Part shown: positions 62,832 to 64,000 of the stretch, piece after piece
How positions within the stretch are numbered: the first letter of the stretch is position 1
Layout: every line of letters starts with the position of its first letter
Source: Methylotetracoccus oryzae
GTDB taxonomy: Bacteria; Pseudomonadota; Gammaproteobacteria; Methylococcales; Methylococcaceae
NCBI RefSeq assembly: GCF_006175985.1
Contig: NZ_SRSH01000016.1
Location: forward strand, 62,001-126,000
DNA length: 64,000 nucleotides
Reading direction: 5' to 3'
Made by a program: the position numbers and the translations under genes
The notes under the pieces: model-generated
The model's input: only the letters and a program-made list of their open reading frames with translations
What the model was told of the DNA's origin: nothing
Database searches by the model: none

Positions 62832-64000
62832 TTGACTTCTGCAGAGCCCCCGAACCGTGACGCGGTTCCCGAGAAGTCGCGGCTGACGCTGGGCTTCGTT
62901 CCGCTAACCGACTGCGCGCCGCTGGTCATTGCGCAGGAACAAGGCCTGTTCGCCCGCCACGGGCTCGACGTCACGCTGTCGCGCGAGGCGTCCTGGGCGA
63001 ACATTCGCGACAAGGTCGCCGCGGGCTTGTTGGACGGCGCGCAGATGCTGGCCAGCATGCCGCTGGCGACGACCCTCGGTCTAGGTGAGGTCCAGCAGGC
63101 GACCGTCACCGCGCTGTCGCTGGACTTGAACGGGAATGCCATCACCGTTTCGAATGCGTTTTACGACGAGATGGCGACGCTCGATCCGGACGGATCCGGT
63201 GAGGCGCCGGTCGCAGCCGATCGCCTCAAACAACTCATCGATGCGCGCCACGCGGCGGGCAGAACGCCGCCGGTGTTCGCGATGGTGTTTCCGTACTCGA
63301 CGCATAACTACCTGCTGCGCTACTGGCTGGCGGCGGGCGGTGTCGACCCGGACCGTGATCTGCGACTGGTCGTGATCCCGCCGCCGCAGATGGTCGAGGC
63401 CCTGCGCATCGGTGCCATCGACGGCTTCTGCGTCGGTGAGCCGTGGAATGCCGCCGCGGTGGCCGAGGGACTGGGGCGCGTGCTGACGACCAGTCACGAC
63501 ATCTGGAACAACCATCCCGAGAAGGTCCTCGGCGTCAACGCCGACTGGGCTGAACGGTATCCGGCTACGCACAAGGCGGTCATCAAGGCGCTGATCGAGG
63601 CGACCCGCTGGCTCGACGAACCCTCAAATCGGCGAACAGCGGCCGAGCTGTTGTCACATCCGGACTACGTCGGTGCACCGGCCGAGATCATCGCGATGTC
63701 GATGACCGGTTCGTACCGTTATGCCGCCGGCGACGCGCCGCTCCCGATGCCGGATTTCAATGTGTTTTCCCGCTACGCGGCCAACTTCCCGTGGCGCTCG
63801 CACGCGCTATGGCTGCTGACGCAGATGGTCCGATGGGGGCAGATCCGGGAACCGATCGACCTGCGCGGTATCGCACACACGGTGTACCGGCCCGACCTCT
63901 ATCGGCAGGCCGCCGGCGAACTCGCGATCGTGTGCCCGGCCGACGATGAGAAATCCGAGGGCGCGCATGCCGCGCCATGGCAGCGCGACGGGATGACGCT
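62832..64000 (+). CDS. nasS: NasS-like nitrate sensor (NrtA/CmpA family), partial at right edge
   Basis: At least 389 residues, cut by the window end. It starts at a TTG at 62832 with GAGGAG eight bases upstream. The fold is that of NrtA/CmpA nitrate-binding proteins: LTLGFVPLTDCAPLVIAQEQ, then VFAMVFPYSTHNYLLRYWL and IDGFCVGEPWNAAAVA. There is no signal peptide, Tat motif or lipobox before the domain, unlike the periplasmic NrtA of ABC transporters. A cytoplasmic NrtA-like protein next to nitrate assimilation genes fits NasS, which holds the ANTAR protein NasT inactive until nitrate or nitrite is bound. The symbol rests on context and lack of a signal. A nasT gene would be expected just downstream. 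Confidence 0.75.
   Translation, partial: MTSAEPPNRDAVPEKSRLTLGFVPLTDCAPLVIAQEQGLFARHGLDVTLSREASWANIRDKVAAGLLDGAQMLASMPLATTLGLGEVQQATVTALSLDLNGNAITVSNAFYDEMATLDPDGSGEAPVAADRLKQLIDARHAAGRTPPVFAMVFPYSTHNYLLRYWLAAGGVDPDRDLRLVVIPPPQMVEALRIGAIDGFCVGEPWNAAAVAEGLGRVLTTSHDIWNNHPEKVLGVNADWAERYPATHKAVIKALIEATRWLDEPSNRRTAAELLSHPDYVGAPAEIIAMSMTGSYRYAAGDAPLPMPDFNVFSRYAANFPWRSHALWLLTQMVRWGQIREPIDLRGIAHTVYRPDLYRQAAGELAIVCPADDEKSEGAHAAPWQRDGMT

Noticed and set aside
1..64000. CRISPR arrays, tRNA genes, complete insertion sequences
   Set aside because: No regularly spaced direct repeats, no cloverleaf sequence and no transposase motif were recognised by eye.

Overview
The window is GC-rich, densely packed Gram-negative DNA. 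It carries signal peptides, lipoprotein lipoboxes and many outer-membrane beta-barrel proteins. The FadE-type acyl-CoA dehydrogenase, the NirBD/NasA nitrate assimilation genes, the MBOAT acetylase and the OprD-like and AlgE-like porins together suggest a free-living gammaproteobacterium. I cannot name a genus. No rRNA, tRNA, CRISPR array or complete insertion sequence was recognised.

Layout. 0.3-1.1 kb: a zinc/cobalt-type ArsR sensor, its likely operator and a His-rich metal-binding protein. 1.2-2.9 kb: divergent flavin reductase and quinone oxidoreductase genes. 3.0-8.8 kb, minus strand: two lipoproteins, a Wzx-like flippase, an SGNH/AlgJ-like protein and an MBOAT acetylase (polysaccharide export and O-acetylation). 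9.1-11 kb: a methyltransferase and an AraC regulator. 11.6-20.4 kb: an exported arylsulfatase followed by envelope proteins, including a beta-barrel, a lipoprotein, glycine-zipper proteins, DUF2490, an integral membrane protein and DUF1254/1214. 20.4-26.8 kb: a more heterogeneous stretch with a locally AT-richer gene, an OprD-like porin, small lipoproteins, a frameshifted porin-like gene and a scrap of an AraC regulator. 26.8-33.6 kb: an envelope cluster of lipoproteins with a lipase-like hydrolase, a DUF4105 protein and an MscS channel.

33.9-45.6 kb is a lipid-metabolism block. A fused PlsC-acyltransferase/alpha-beta hydrolase converges on a tightly coupled fadE-fadI-fadB-fadD beta-oxidation operon, and an FAD-dependent glycerol-3-phosphate dehydrogenase diverges from that operon. 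Together these would handle fatty acids and glycerol from acylglycerols. 45.8-53.6 kb: an exported TPR protein coupled to a nickel/cobalt permease, an internally deleted DUF72 gene, a hybrid histidine kinase, a DUF5658 membrane protein and an AlgE-like porin.

54.0-64.0 kb is a nitrate assimilation operon: NarK/NasA-type transporter, PP2C phosphatase-Ser/Thr kinase fusion, NirB, NirD, assimilatory nitrate reductase and a signal-less NrtA-like protein that fits NasS. Upstream of the transporter is a sigma-54-like promoter. It is followed by a leader RNA with two hexaloop hairpins (loops AACGGC and AAAGGC, each with A at position 1 and G at position 4) whose second hairpin overlaps a strong intrinsic terminator. 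This is the layout expected for ANTAR-protein (NasT/NasR) antitermination. NasS at the right edge suggests that nasT lies just beyond the window.
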